Shown piece by piece: positions 1-6,737 of a stretch of 64,000 nt of DNA. The position numbers and the translations under genes are program-made. The notes beneath the pieces were generated by a model. That model did no database searches. It was not told where the DNA came from and saw nothing but the letters and a program-made list of their open reading frames with translations. Position 1 is the first letter of the stretch. Each line of letters starts with the position of its first letter. This stretch comes from Terriglobia bacterium (GTDB taxonomy: Bacteria > Acidobacteriota > Terriglobia > Terriglobales > Acidobacteriaceae). The stretch is taken from contig JAJPJE010000006.1 of the NCBI GenBank assembly GCA_021324365.1, positions 1-64,000 of the forward strand, given 5' to 3'.

Positions 1-46
1 GTCCCTGCCGCAAGGCGTGAGGGTTCGAGTCCCTCCGGGCGCACCA
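1..46 (+). tRNA. 3' part of a type II tRNA, probably tRNA-Leu (truncated by the window edge)
   Basis: The window opens inside a tRNA. Positions 19-35 fold as a T arm (GAGGG-TTCGAGT-CCCTC). They are followed by the acceptor 3' strand CGGGCGC, discriminator A and an encoded CCA at 44-46. The preceding bases (TGCCGCAAGGCGT) form a long variable arm of the type found in tRNA-Leu and tRNA-Ser, and the arm resembles tRNA-Leu more. The anticodon lies outside the window, so the isotype is not proven. Accessory genes start directly downstream, as is common for islands that integrate at tRNA 3' ends, but I found no second copy of the tRNA end. Confidence 0.85.
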
Positions 47-243
47 GCCTAAGAAATATTCTCAAATAGGTCGTGACTTGCATCACTGAATAGAGCTGCG
101 ACCAGCCGCACTATGAAAACTGTATATTGGTAACGATTTGCCCAGATGCGGAACTTTATTTCTACTCTGGCGTATACATTACTAAGGAAATCAGTTAGTT
201 ACGGTGGTATTGGCCGTGCATATTGACACACGGGTTAGACTGT

Positions 244-594
244 ATGGCCATACGTGCGTGGGGAGTGTTTGATTTGGCTACTGTTTGCGCTCCGGTAACT
301 CCGGCTTCAGCTATTCGGGATACGCTGATCGGCATTCCCGAGATCGAACAAGTATTTCTTGAGCCAGAGGGCGAGCGCGGTATTTCTGTGTTGGTTGTCA
401 TAGATAAGAAGGACTACCCCACCCAGCGCCGAATATTTGAGAAAGAGATAGAAATTGGCGATTCCTTCCCCGCCATGGAGATTTCTTTTTCGTTGGTTAT
501 ACGTGATGGCCGCCCGCTAAGAGACGTAGTCTCGCCAAGAGGCACCGTACTGTTCGCGAGGGAAGCGCTTGCCCACAAAAGCGGAGCATATTAG
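244..594 (+). CDS. Hypothetical protein, nucleotidyltransferase-like partner of a HEPN-like protein
   Basis: Small soluble protein of 116 aa from the ATG at 244 (a TTG at 223 would add seven residues; neither has a clear ribosome binding site). It has an alternating beta/alpha pattern, with VFLEPEGE and LVVIDKKDYPTQRRIFEKEIEIG segments, and no signal peptide or membrane segment. Its last 26 bases overlap the next gene, which looks HEPN-like. In minimal nucleotidyltransferase/HEPN toxin-antitoxin pairs the two genes are commonly this small and overlapping. I do not see the GS-x10-DxD motif of a true MNT domain, so it could be a degenerate member or an unrelated partner. Function is unknown and the pairing is an inference from context. 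Confidence 0.55.
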   Translation: MAIRAWGVFDLATVCAPVTPASAIRDTLIGIPEIEQVFLEPEGERGISVLVVIDKKDYPTQRRIFEKEIEIGDSFPAMEISFSLVIRDGRPLRDVVSPRGTVLFAREALAHKSGAY

Positions 595-928
595 TAAAGC
601 AGAACTCAACGAAGCATTCGCCGATACAGTCTCAAGAACATCCTATCTTGATTGGGCTGTTACAGTCCTCTACTACGCAGCCTTACATTATGTAGACTCA
701 GTTCTCGCAGTGTCGGGAGAACACCCTACTAAACACAAAGACCGCCATCCACTGATAAGGACCAATGCGACCCTGCGTACCATTCACGGTGAATACCGGA
801 CATTGGAAACATTGAGTTGGAACGCCAGATATGGCGCAATGGCGATTAAGCCAGAAGACTGGAAACAAGCACAAGATGAATTCGGCCCTTTAAGAGCACA
901 TATCCGAAGGCATCTAGGTTTCAAGTAA
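569..928 (+). CDS. HEPN-domain-like protein
   Basis: 119-aa, largely helical protein. It starts with TTG at 569, preceded by GAGGGAAGCGC, whose GAGG is a well-placed ribosome binding site. The central block YYAALHYVDSVLA, followed by an H/K/R-rich stretch (GEHPTKHKDRH) and a late YRTLETLSWNARYG motif, resembles small HEPN-superfamily proteins. Those proteins typically act as RNases in toxin-antitoxin or abortive-infection pairs or bind RNA. A canonical R-x4-6-H motif is not obvious (Arg and His are adjacent in KDRH), so catalysis is uncertain. It overlaps the upstream gene by 26 bases, indicating coupled translation, and ends six bases before the convergent PIN cassette. Confidence 0.55.
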   Translation: MPTKAEHISKAELNEAFADTVSRTSYLDWAVTVLYYAALHYVDSVLAVSGEHPTKHKDRHPLIRTNATLRTIHGEYRTLETLSWNARYGAMAIKPEDWKQAQDEFGPLRAHIRRHLGFK

Positions 929-934
929 CGATGG

Positions 935-1057
935 CTATTTCTTGGGACGCCCTTGCTTCGGCTTCTTTTTTGGCTCTGGTTTTGTTTCCAGCGCTGCTGT
1001 TACAGCATCCTCAAATTTGAGCGGGATGTGGGGAACTGGTTTTTTCTTGTTCGCCAT
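935..1057 (-). CDS. 40-aa basic small protein, last gene of the PIN cassette
   Basis: Starts at the ATG at 1057, one base beyond the PIN gene stop (1059-1061). A longer frame to 1180 exists but only repeats PIN coding sequence in another frame. The peptide begins MANKKKPVPHIPLKFEDAV, has one short amphipathic helix (FEDAVTAALETK) and ends in a Lys/Pro-rich tail (KPEPKKKPKQGRPKK). The tight stop-start junction and shared strand point to one transcript with the PIN protein. A short basic peptide beside a PIN nuclease could be an accessory or antitoxin-like factor, but no known family is recognisable to me. Confidence that it is translated is moderate. Confidence 0.5.
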   Translation of the reverse strand: MANKKKPVPHIPLKFEDAVTAALETKPEPKKKPKQGRPKK

Positions 1058-1058
1058 G

Positions 1059-1604
1059 TCATTCCTTGAATAGGTCTGCGGTTCCATCTGCTGCCGTTGC
1101 AGCTTTAGCCTTAGCTTTCCTTTTTCTTGGCGCTGTAAGCCGAAGACTTGGATTTTTTGCAATCGGCTCAGAAAACTCAATGCCAGTGATGCCTATCTGT
1201 TGCTTTCGTTTCAGCATTCCAGCATCCCACGAATACAATACAGAACATTCAAGACATCTTGCGGTTGCGATGTGAAAACAATCCCATTTTCGCGATGGCT
1301 TGTTCTGCTCCGCAGCAGGAACCTTAATCAAGATTTCCGCCTCAGTTTTGGCGGCATTAATTGCGATGTCGCGATCAACAGTGTGAATTTCTGCTAGTTC
1401 ATTGATCTTCGCGTGGTAATCGCGTGCCATTTGCCCGCGCTTGAACGAAGTAACGGAGCACTCTTCCACTGCAATTATGGACGTGTGGATGCGAATGCGA
1501 TCTTTCTTCAACTCCTTAAGAAGATCGCGGACGTGAGCAGCCCGGTCTTTCTCGGGTTTGAAGATCGAAACAAATACGGTGCTATCAAAATAGACTCCGG
1601 CCAC
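1059..1604 (-). CDS. PIN-domain protein (putative ribonuclease)
   Basis: 181 aa, starting with GTG at 1604; the G is the last base of the upstream gene's TAG stop (TAGTG overlap). GGAG lies eight bases before the start. PIN-fold hallmarks are the N-terminal YFDSTVFVSIF (first acidic residue after a hydrophobic strand), an internal Glu in IIAVEECSV, and the C-terminal KWDCFHIATARCLECSVLYSWDAGMLK block, which carries the later conserved acidic positions. PIN proteins are Mg-dependent single-strand RNases, most often VapC-type toxins. The tail after residue about 155 is a Lys/Ala-rich extension. The flanking genes do not look like standard VapB antitoxins, so this is not an obvious VapBC system. 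Confidence 0.8.
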   Translation of the reverse strand: MAGVYFDSTVFVSIFKPEKDRAAHVRDLLKELKKDRIRIHTSIIAVEECSVTSFKRGQMARDYHAKINELAEIHTVDRDIAINAAKTEAEILIKVPAAEQNKPSRKWDCFHIATARCLECSVLYSWDAGMLKRKQQIGITGIEFSEPIAKNPSLRLTAPRKRKAKAKAATAADGTADLFKE

Positions 1605-2473
1605 TAGGCATCTCCGCGTATCTCGGCCATCAAATTCCCAAAATCTTCATCTCCATAAACATCTTTATCGAGACCATACAGCCGCTGAAATGCGGCATCG
1701 TAGTCGCGCTCGGTGTCGCGATCTATGGTGTTCACTTTTATTTTTGGGTAGTTCGCACGGTAATAGGTTGCGTCTCCAGTGATCGCCACTCGCTTCCTGA
1801 AGAGCGGAATGACGTGCTTCTCATCCTTGCTGCTGAACTGAACGCGCCAAATCTCACGATTGTCCGTGAGCAGTTCTCCCCAAAAAGAGCGTCCGCCGGA
1901 CTCTTTCTTGCTTCGGTCTCTCAATTCCCTAAGTCGCCCGTAAAGTGTGATTCCGCTAACCATAGATTCAGCGGCGCTGATCTTTTCGGTTGTTGCAATT
2001 CCCGCTGCACCGAAACGAGAGACCTCTGGTTTTTTCTTACCTGGCGCATTTAGCGTGATCTCAAGTTCCGTTGCGTCCGTCTTCTGGATTTCCGCGATGG
2101 TTGCCAGCCGTCGCACGATAGTCTCTCCGCCATGCCTGATGGCCGCAGGACGCTTTCGTTCCAGCAGACTCATTGTCTCCATTACAGAGCGCAATGCATC
2201 GATGCCGTTTGCCACGTCCCGCGTTATAGCGGCTTCGGCGATTACACTGCCTTCTTGGAATGCAAGCCCGGTCGGACCAGCAAGCAACTCAATGCCGAAA
2301 TCGCCCGTCGGCTGCTCAATGCCGCGTTCCTTCTGAATCCGTTTGCCAGCGTCCCGCGCTGCGTCTTGTATTTCCTTCAAGACACTAATGACATGCTGAA
2401 GCGGAAGTCTCTTGCGATTAGCTAGACCCTTGCTAAGGGAGATGGTGAACGTGATTTCTTTGTCGCTCGGCAT
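1604..2473 (-). CDS. Unknown 289-aa protein, first gene of the PIN cassette
   Basis: The frame stays open to a GTG at 2587, but that upstream part contains a strong hairpin (2539-2560) and has no ribosome binding site. The ATG at 2473 is preceded by GGAGGG six bases upstream, so I take 2473 as the start. The protein begins MPSDKEITFTISLSKGL, is soluble, and has no signal peptide. It has a helical middle section (residues about 85-110) and a C-terminal beta-rich section with SFWGELLTDNREIW and FRKRVAITGDATYY motifs. It ends in an acidic tail (KDVYGDEDFGNLMAEIRGD). It is translationally coupled to the PIN gene. I do not recognise a family. Its position makes it a candidate cognate regulator or nucleic-acid adaptor of the PIN nuclease. 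Confidence 0.7.
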   Translation of the reverse strand: MPSDKEITFTISLSKGLANRKRLPLQHVISVLKEIQDAARDAGKRIQKERGIEQPTGDFGIELLAGPTGLAFQEGSVIAEAAITRDVANGIDALRSVMETMSLLERKRPAAIRHGGETIVRRLATIAEIQKTDATELEITLNAPGKKKPEVSRFGAAGIATTEKISAAESMVSGITLYGRLRELRDRSKKESGGRSFWGELLTDNREIWRVQFSSKDEKHVIPLFRKRVAITGDATYYRANYPKIKVNTIDRDTERDYDAAFQRLYGLDKDVYGDEDFGNLMAEIRGDA

Positions 2474-2538
2474 TGCGGCCCTCCATGATACACTCTCGCT
2501 ATCACGGTCCGACACCGCTGATTTCTGGTCAAGATCCG

Positions 2539-2560
2539 AAGCCCGCCCGCCAGCGGGCTT
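2539..2560. terminator. Strong hairpin between transposase and PIN cassette
   Basis: AAGCCCGC (2539-2546) pairs perfectly with GCGGGCTT (2553-2560) around a six-base loop, followed on the + strand by TACCTTTTCT. On the minus strand it lies 80 bases after the transposase stop and upstream of the cassette start at 2473. It could stop transposase read-through and insulate the PIN cassette. The U-rich side is on the + strand, so directionality is uncertain. Confidence 0.5.
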
Positions 2561-2639
2561 TACCTTTTCTGAAATTTCTTCCGCCACATCCAGCGCGTCA
2601 TCTGCTTCGGCTCTTCAAACAACCGGCCTTGCTTCCGAC

Positions 2640-3587
2640 CTATGCGCCAGTAGGGGCGATTCGTGATTCACGCAATTGAAGCCGCTTCCCCTCTGCCTGA
2701 TTGAGAGCAAGCAAAGTGCGCTGCTCATCTGCGATCTTGCGAGAGTTGTAACGGAAATCAAATTCGGCGAGATACCGATGTAGGTGATGGCTTCCCACTT
2801 GGTGATACACGCCAGTCAATCCGCGTTTCAAAATGCTAAACACGCCTTCAATGGTGTTCGTGTGGATCGTCGGCATTCCCTTTTCTTTGCGGGAGTACTC
2901 GCCAGCACCATGATTCACGCGTCCATGTGCAACGTACATGGAACCTAGGTTGTCGTAGGAAGAGAATCCATCCGTCATAACCGTTGCAGAGGGATGCACG
3001 TTCTTCCAAAGAATGCTATCCAGATTGTCGGCAGTCACGCGTTCAACATGGAAGGAGCGAACAGAGCCATCGCGCTTCACAAGTGCGAATACGGGCTGCT
3101 TGTGGCTCTGCGCATCGGGACGGCCCACGCCTTGACCTCTGCGTCGTCCTCCGACATACGTTTCATCGGCTTCAACTACTCCGAATAGTCTTTTTTTAAA
3201 TGATGGCTGGCTCATCATGTACCGAATACGATGAGCCATAAACCACGCAGACTTGTACGTCACGCCCAACATGCGATGCAGTTGATGGGCGCTCATCCCC
3301 TTCTTGGACGCACACAGAAGATGAATAGCCATGAGCCATTTGTTCAGGGGAATATGGCTATCCTCAAAAATCGTGTTCACTGTCACAGTGAATTGTTTCT
3401 CGCAAGCAGCGCACTTGTAGACACCCGGACGAACTGGCTTCTTGCTTCCGGGCTTCGCCGTAAGCTTGTATGCCTTCGTAGCAGAGCAATGCGGACAAAT
3501 CGGACCATTGGGCCAGCGCAGCCGCTCTAGAAATTCGCGGGCTTTGTCTGCATCGTGAAGGTATTCAGCTTCGGAGATATTGAACAT
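2640..3587 (-). CDS. IS1595-family (ISXO2-like) transposase
   Basis: 315-aa DDE transposase. The N-terminal zinc ribbon has CPHC at residues about 32-35 and CAAC at about 59-62. A helical DNA-binding region follows (MSAHQLHRMLGVTYKSAWFMAHRI). The ISXO2-type catalytic core has EADETYVGG (first acidic residue), VMTDGFSSY (second) and NTIEGVFSILKRGLTGVYH (final E/N region), then the conserved FDFRYNSRK. Length and motif order match full-length IS1595 members, so the gene appears intact. GAGG eight bases before the ATG serves as ribosome binding site. I could not identify terminal inverted repeats or target duplications, so the element's borders are unknown, and the adjacent PIN cassette may or may not be a passenger. 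Confidence 0.92.
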   Translation of the reverse strand: MFNISEAEYLHDADKAREFLERLRWPNGPICPHCSATKAYKLTAKPGSKKPVRPGVYKCAACEKQFTVTVNTIFEDSHIPLNKWLMAIHLLCASKKGMSAHQLHRMLGVTYKSAWFMAHRIRYMMSQPSFKKRLFGVVEADETYVGGRRRGQGVGRPDAQSHKQPVFALVKRDGSVRSFHVERVTADNLDSILWKNVHPSATVMTDGFSSYDNLGSMYVAHGRVNHGAGEYSRKEKGMPTIHTNTIEGVFSILKRGLTGVYHQVGSHHLHRYLAEFDFRYNSRKIADEQRTLLALNQAEGKRLQLRESRIAPTGA

Positions 3588-3611
3588 TTTGCTTGCCTCG
3601 AAACTGACAAA

Positions 3612-3640
3612 ATGTTACGCTTTTTCTTCAGGTTTGTCAA
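3612..3640 (-). promoter_or_regulatory. Consensus sigma70 promoter of the transposase
   Basis: Read on the minus strand: TTGACA (3640-3635), 17-base spacer, TAACAT (3617-3612). This is a near-perfect housekeeping promoter whose start point would fall about 18 bases before the transposase ATG at 3587. Confidence 0.75.
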
Positions 3641-4056
3641 GTATATAATTCCGCGTGCAGTTATCGCATAGCAAATGACTTAACTCACAAAATATGGAAA
3701 AGAGATGAGTTATCAACGATGAGAGTCGATGTATATGGCTCTCTATTCTTATTGTAAGAAATTGAAGGGTATCTACCGGACACTTAGCGGAAATTTATAT
3801 CTGCTTGCGATGGAGTGACTTGTGGTCAAAAGTGCGGGGTTGAAGGGCTTGACACGGTGCGATGGCCGATAATCCTTCTCCCGGAACGGTCCTACGGCCC
3901 ACCTCGCCGAAAGCGGGCGAGATGGGGCACCCTCGGCATTTGGTGCGATTGAGGTGGGGTCAACACCCCCGGATTTTCCTGAACCCAGGTTAGCCCAATG
4001 GAGGGGCGAACCTGGGCCACCACCACTATGCCATTTCGCTGCAATCTGGACCCTAC
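3641..4056. other. Intergenic: AT-rich flank of the IS, then a GC-rich palindromic stretch
   Basis: 3641-3780 is AT-rich with no convincing ORF and probably contains the right border of the IS. Around 3900-3937 lies an imperfect hairpin (CACCTCGCC...GGGCGAGATGGGGCACC) resembling the palindromes at 28110 and 37371 in ending GGGCACC. A 132-codon minus-strand frame crosses this region, but it has low-complexity content and overlaps the MerR operator, so I do not call it a gene. Confidence 0.5.
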
Positions 4057-4071
4057 ACCTTGGTATAAGGT
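4057..4071. promoter_or_regulatory. MerR-type operator 1 and merR promoter
   Basis: ACCTTGGTATAAGGT is a dyad with half-sites ACCTT/AAGGT spaced by five bases, matching the layout of MerR-family operators. A -10-like CATAAT (4073-4078) follows, and the merR ATG (4084) lies only five bases beyond it, which suggests a leaderless or nearly leaderless autoregulated transcript. The exact reverse complement recurs at 4512-4526. Confidence 0.75.
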
Positions 4072-4083
4072 TCATAATGTCGC

Positions 4084-4500
4084 ATGCGCATCGGTGAGCT
4101 ATCGAAACGTGCAGGGCTGAACATCCAGACGATTCGCTTCTACGAACGCAAACAGGTGCTGCGTGAGCCACAACGAACTTCTTCCGGTTATCGCTGCTAC
4201 GAATCCGCTGACCTGGAGCGCCTGATCTTCATCAGACAATCGCAAATGCTTGGGTTCACACTGCGTGAAATCCGCCAGATGGTAGAACTTCATCATCAGA
4301 TTGCGCGATTGCCTTCAAATGGAGCGCACTCCCGCGAATGCCGAACCCTGGCGACAATGACGCAGGAGAAATTAAGTGTGATAGAAGAAAAAATCGCGGC
4401 GCTGAAGAGCATGCGACGCGAATTGCGCGGCATGCTCCGGCAACTCGAGAGCCAACTGCCCCGGTGTCCAGGAAAACCCGCAAACCTACATCGAACTTAA
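4084..4500 (+). CDS. MerR-family transcriptional regulator, metal-sensor type
   Basis: 138 aa. The N-terminal winged helix-turn-helix (MRIGELSKRAGLNIQTIRFYERKQVL) and the wing (SSGYRCYESADLERLIFI) are typical of MerR. They are followed by GFTLREIRQMVEL and a long dimerisation helix. Cys86 and the C-terminal Cys128 in a PRCPG turn occupy positions like MerR Cys82 and Cys126, while the third MerR cysteine is missing. This suggests a thiol or metal sensor of the MerR/ZntR/CadR branch, not a drug sensor, but the ligand cannot be read from sequence. It is flanked on both sides by the same operator, so it probably controls itself and the downstream 4584-5443 membrane operon. Confidence 0.9.
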   Translation: MRIGELSKRAGLNIQTIRFYERKQVLREPQRTSSGYRCYESADLERLIFIRQSQMLGFTLREIRQMVELHHQIARLPSNGAHSRECRTLATMTQEKLSVIEEKIAALKSMRRELRGMLRQLESQLPRCPGKPANLHRT

Positions 4501-4511
4501 GAATCCACTTG

Positions 4512-4526
4512 ACCTTATACCAAGGT
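4512..4526. promoter_or_regulatory. MerR-type operator 2, upstream of the membrane operon
   Basis: ACCTTATACCAAGGT is the exact reverse complement of operator 1. It overlaps a -35 element TTGACC (4509-4514). A weak -10 (CACACT, 4535-4540) lies 20 bases further on, the long spacer that MerR activators act on. It precedes the ORF at 4584. Confidence 0.75.
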
Positions 4527-4583
4527 ACCGGCTTCACACTCCACTCGTGACTGCTGGCAGATGCCGCGGTCTCGAGGTTGAAA

Positions 4584-5024
4584 ATGAAAAATGTATCGGA
4601 TTTACGCCGCGCGGGTCGCGTGTGGATCGCGCTGATCCTGACACTTCTTATAGCAATGATCGTCGTGGTTCTCGTCGCCGCTCAACGGGATCGCGAAATG
4701 AGCTCCGGTGCCGCAGCCTCAACGTCGCAACAATTCTCCCAAACAGCTCCGGGGACCAAAACAAAGGTGGTTGTTCAAGTGGAAAAGGCCACTGGCAGCG
4801 CAACATTTTCGGCTCGTCTGCTGGAAAAACAGAGCGAGCGCGTATATTTGCGTACCTCGACGCCGCTCACCATTCGTTCAGATACCTCAACTAAGTTCGT
4901 GATGGGACAACCCTCGGACCTTCGTCCCACTGCCGTTGTACATGTGACGGGCACAGTCGGTGCAGATCGCCAGCTAAACGCTGAACAGATTGCGATTCTC
5001 ACCGGCTACGTTGAAGTGCGTTGA
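4584..5024 (+). CDS. Single-span membrane-anchored protein of the MerR-controlled operon
   Basis: 146 aa, starting at the ATG at 4584 with GAGG (4574-4577) six bases upstream; the TTG at 4578 is less likely. One transmembrane helix lies near the N terminus (residues about 12-33: VWIALILTLLIAMIVVVLVAA), followed by a Ser/Gln-rich linker and a periplasmic beta-rich domain of about 85 residues. That domain may be OB-like (VVVQVEKATGSATFSARLLEK, VHVTGTVGADRQLNAEQI). No catalytic or metal motif is visible. Its stop overlaps the start of the next gene by one base (TGATG). Location behind the MerR operator suggests an envelope protein made under metal or redox stress. The family is unknown to me. 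Confidence 0.75.
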   Translation: MKNVSDLRRAGRVWIALILTLLIAMIVVVLVAAQRDREMSSGAAASTSQQFSQTAPGTKTKVVVQVEKATGSATFSARLLEKQSERVYLRTSTPLTIRSDTSTKFVMGQPSDLRPTAVVHVTGTVGADRQLNAEQIAILTGYVEVR

Positions 5025-5443
5025 TGCTCTCGGGATATTTCGCCAGCAGTTCCGCTGGCTGGATAGGAGCGTTGCTCGTGGGAGTTGAGGCTGTACTTCC
5101 CTACCTTTTGCGGCGCACGGCGCTCAGCACATGGCTGGGGGTAGCCACGTTCACACGGCCTTACATCCGGCGGATGTGGCCACATTACTGGATTGGCTAT
5201 CTTGTGCTGGCCCTCGGAACCATTCATGGATGGATTGCCATGAAGCCCGGCCACATCGCCGCAACCAGTCTGGCGGGACTCTGGCTTGCAACCGCCGCCT
5301 GGTTTCTGATGTTGGCACAGGTTGTACTTGGGCTGTATTTGCAGGCGCCTGGCAGCAAACGGGCATCGCTGCGGGCATGGCACTACTGGGTAATGGTCAC
5401 GCTGATAGTTTGCGTTGGCCTGCATATCTGGTTGAATCGGTAG
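5024..5443 (+). CDS. Four-helix membrane protein with two H-x13-H pairs (cytochrome b561/ferric-reductase-like)
   Basis: 139 aa and almost entirely hydrophobic, with about four transmembrane helices. Two helices carry a His pair with identical spacing: HYWIGYLVLALGTIH and HYWVMVTLIVCVGLH, each H-x13-H. Such pairs, one His near each membrane face, are the usual axial ligands of two b hemes in cytochrome b561 and ferric-reductase-like proteins, so a two-heme electron-transfer protein is plausible. No cytochrome c or flavin domain is attached. It starts on the stop codon of the upstream gene, so the pair is co-translated and probably under MerR control. The His spacing is seen; the heme assignment is inferred. 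Confidence 0.75.
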   Translation: MLSGYFASSSAGWIGALLVGVEAVLPYLLRRTALSTWLGVATFTRPYIRRMWPHYWIGYLVLALGTIHGWIAMKPGHIAATSLAGLWLATAAWFLMLAQVVLGLYLQAPGSKRASLRAWHYWVMVTLIVCVGLHIWLNR

Positions 5444-5478
5444 TACAGATTGAAGGGACCAAGGAAAGTGCGCCGCCA

Positions 5479-6735
5479 CTACTCGTAGCGCAACGCCTCC
5501 ACGGGTTCCATGTTGGCGGCTTTAAGGGCTGGCCACATGCCCGACATCACGCCAATGGTCGCCAGGATGACGAACGCAATCGCCATTACGTTCGCCGAGG
5601 TATTCAGGAAGATATCGCCTTCATGATTTGCGGTCTTGTACAGCTCGGAATACAGCGGCATGGGTGGGATCAGATGAGCCAGACACACTGAGACCAGCAT
5701 CCCGATTGCGCCGGCGACAAATGTCAGCACCAACGCCTCGATCAGAAATTGAAATGCAATGTCGCGCTTGCGAGCACCCAGGGCTTTCCGCAGTCCGACT
5801 TCCTTCGTGCGCTCGGTCACGCTTACCAGCATGATGTTCATCACACCAACACCTCCGACCCCGAGCGTGAGTGCCCCGATGAGACCGAGAATCAGCTTCA
5901 ACGCAATTGAGAACTGATCCAGCTCTTTCTCATTATCGACCGTGTCCCATTCTGGAGTGGCCTTATCGTCCTTGGGATCGAAGTTATGCCTGCGTGCCAG
6001 AACTGTGCGTACCTGCTCAAGCGCCGCTTTGTGCTCGAGTGCGGTGACTGGCTGGAAGACAATCATAGTCGGGTCACGCTTATCGTTGATGTCGCGCATG
6101 CTCTCGAACGGCATGAAGACATTCCAGTTGTCGGGCCCATTGTTCGAGGAGTCCTGAATTTTGAGCGCCAGCAGGCCGATGACTTCCCAGCTTTCGCCGT
6201 TGATGGTCACATGATCGCCGACGGGATCACGCGTTCCGAACACTTCCTTCGCCGCATTAGGCCCGAAGATCAGCACGTGACGATGCTCGGTGAAATCGCT
6301 CTCTTCGAAGTACCGGCCTTCGGCGATGATCAACTTGCGCATGTCGCGGTACGGATACTGGATTGCCTTCGTCGACATGGAGCGTACTTTATCGCCGTAC
6401 TTGTATGGGAAATCGTCATCCCATTCGGCGCTTACGGCGCGCACCAGCGGCGCCTCGTCGCGAATCGCCTGGATATCTTCGTACTTGAACTTGATCAGTT
6501 TGCCCGCGCGCTGGCCGCCCGCCTGCAAGCTGGTCTGTCCCTGCCAGATCATGATTACGTTGTTGCCGATGCCCATGAACGCATTCACGATTCCCTTCGT
6601 GACGCTCTCGCCATAGCCGAGCAACAACACCACCGTGGTCAGACCCCAGACGATGCCCATCATTGTGAGCACCGAACGGAGGCGGTTGCGTTGCAGGGCA
6701 GCCCAGCTTTGCAGAATGAGTTCTCGCAGGTACAT
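5479..6735 (-). CDS. MacB-like ABC transporter permease
   Basis: 418 aa from the ATG at 6735, which has AGGAG six bases upstream and begins two bases after the stop of the upstream permease gene. It has an N-terminal membrane helix (SVLTMMGIVWGLTTVVLLLGYG), a MacB_PCD-type periplasmic domain (residues about 50-270), then three C-terminal FtsX helices. These include the family signature GVGVMNIMLVSVTERTKEVG and LRKALGARKRDIAFQFLIEA. MacB-type permeases move peptides, antibiotics or lipoproteins with a separate or fused ATPase. No ATPase or membrane-fusion protein gene is adjacent. Acidobacteria carry many such orphan permease genes. The substrate is unknown. Confidence 0.9.
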   Translation of the reverse strand: MYLRELILQSWAALQRNRLRSVLTMMGIVWGLTTVVLLLGYGESVTKGIVNAFMGIGNNVIMIWQGQTSLQAGGQRAGKLIKFKYEDIQAIRDEAPLVRAVSAEWDDDFPYKYGDKVRSMSTKAIQYPYRDMRKLIIAEGRYFEESDFTEHRHVLIFGPNAAKEVFGTRDPVGDHVTINGESWEVIGLLALKIQDSSNNGPDNWNVFMPFESMRDINDKRDPTMIVFQPVTALEHKAALEQVRTVLARRHNFDPKDDKATPEWDTVDNEKELDQFSIALKLILGLIGALTLGVGGVGVMNIMLVSVTERTKEVGLRKALGARKRDIAFQFLIEALVLTFVAGAIGMLVSVCLAHLIPPMPLYSELYKTANHEGDIFLNTSANVMAIAFVILATIGVMSGMWPALKAANMEPVEALRYE

Positions 6736-6737
6736 GG

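Noticed and set aside
1-4083. Second copy of the tRNA 3' end as an attachment site
   Set aside because: I looked for the tRNA tail near the IS and the next genes and found none, so I cannot claim a bounded island.
3773-4171. Minus-strand frame of 132 codons across the intergenic region and the start of merR
   Set aside because: It covers the MerR operator and start, has low-complexity sequence and no ribosome binding site; non-coding.
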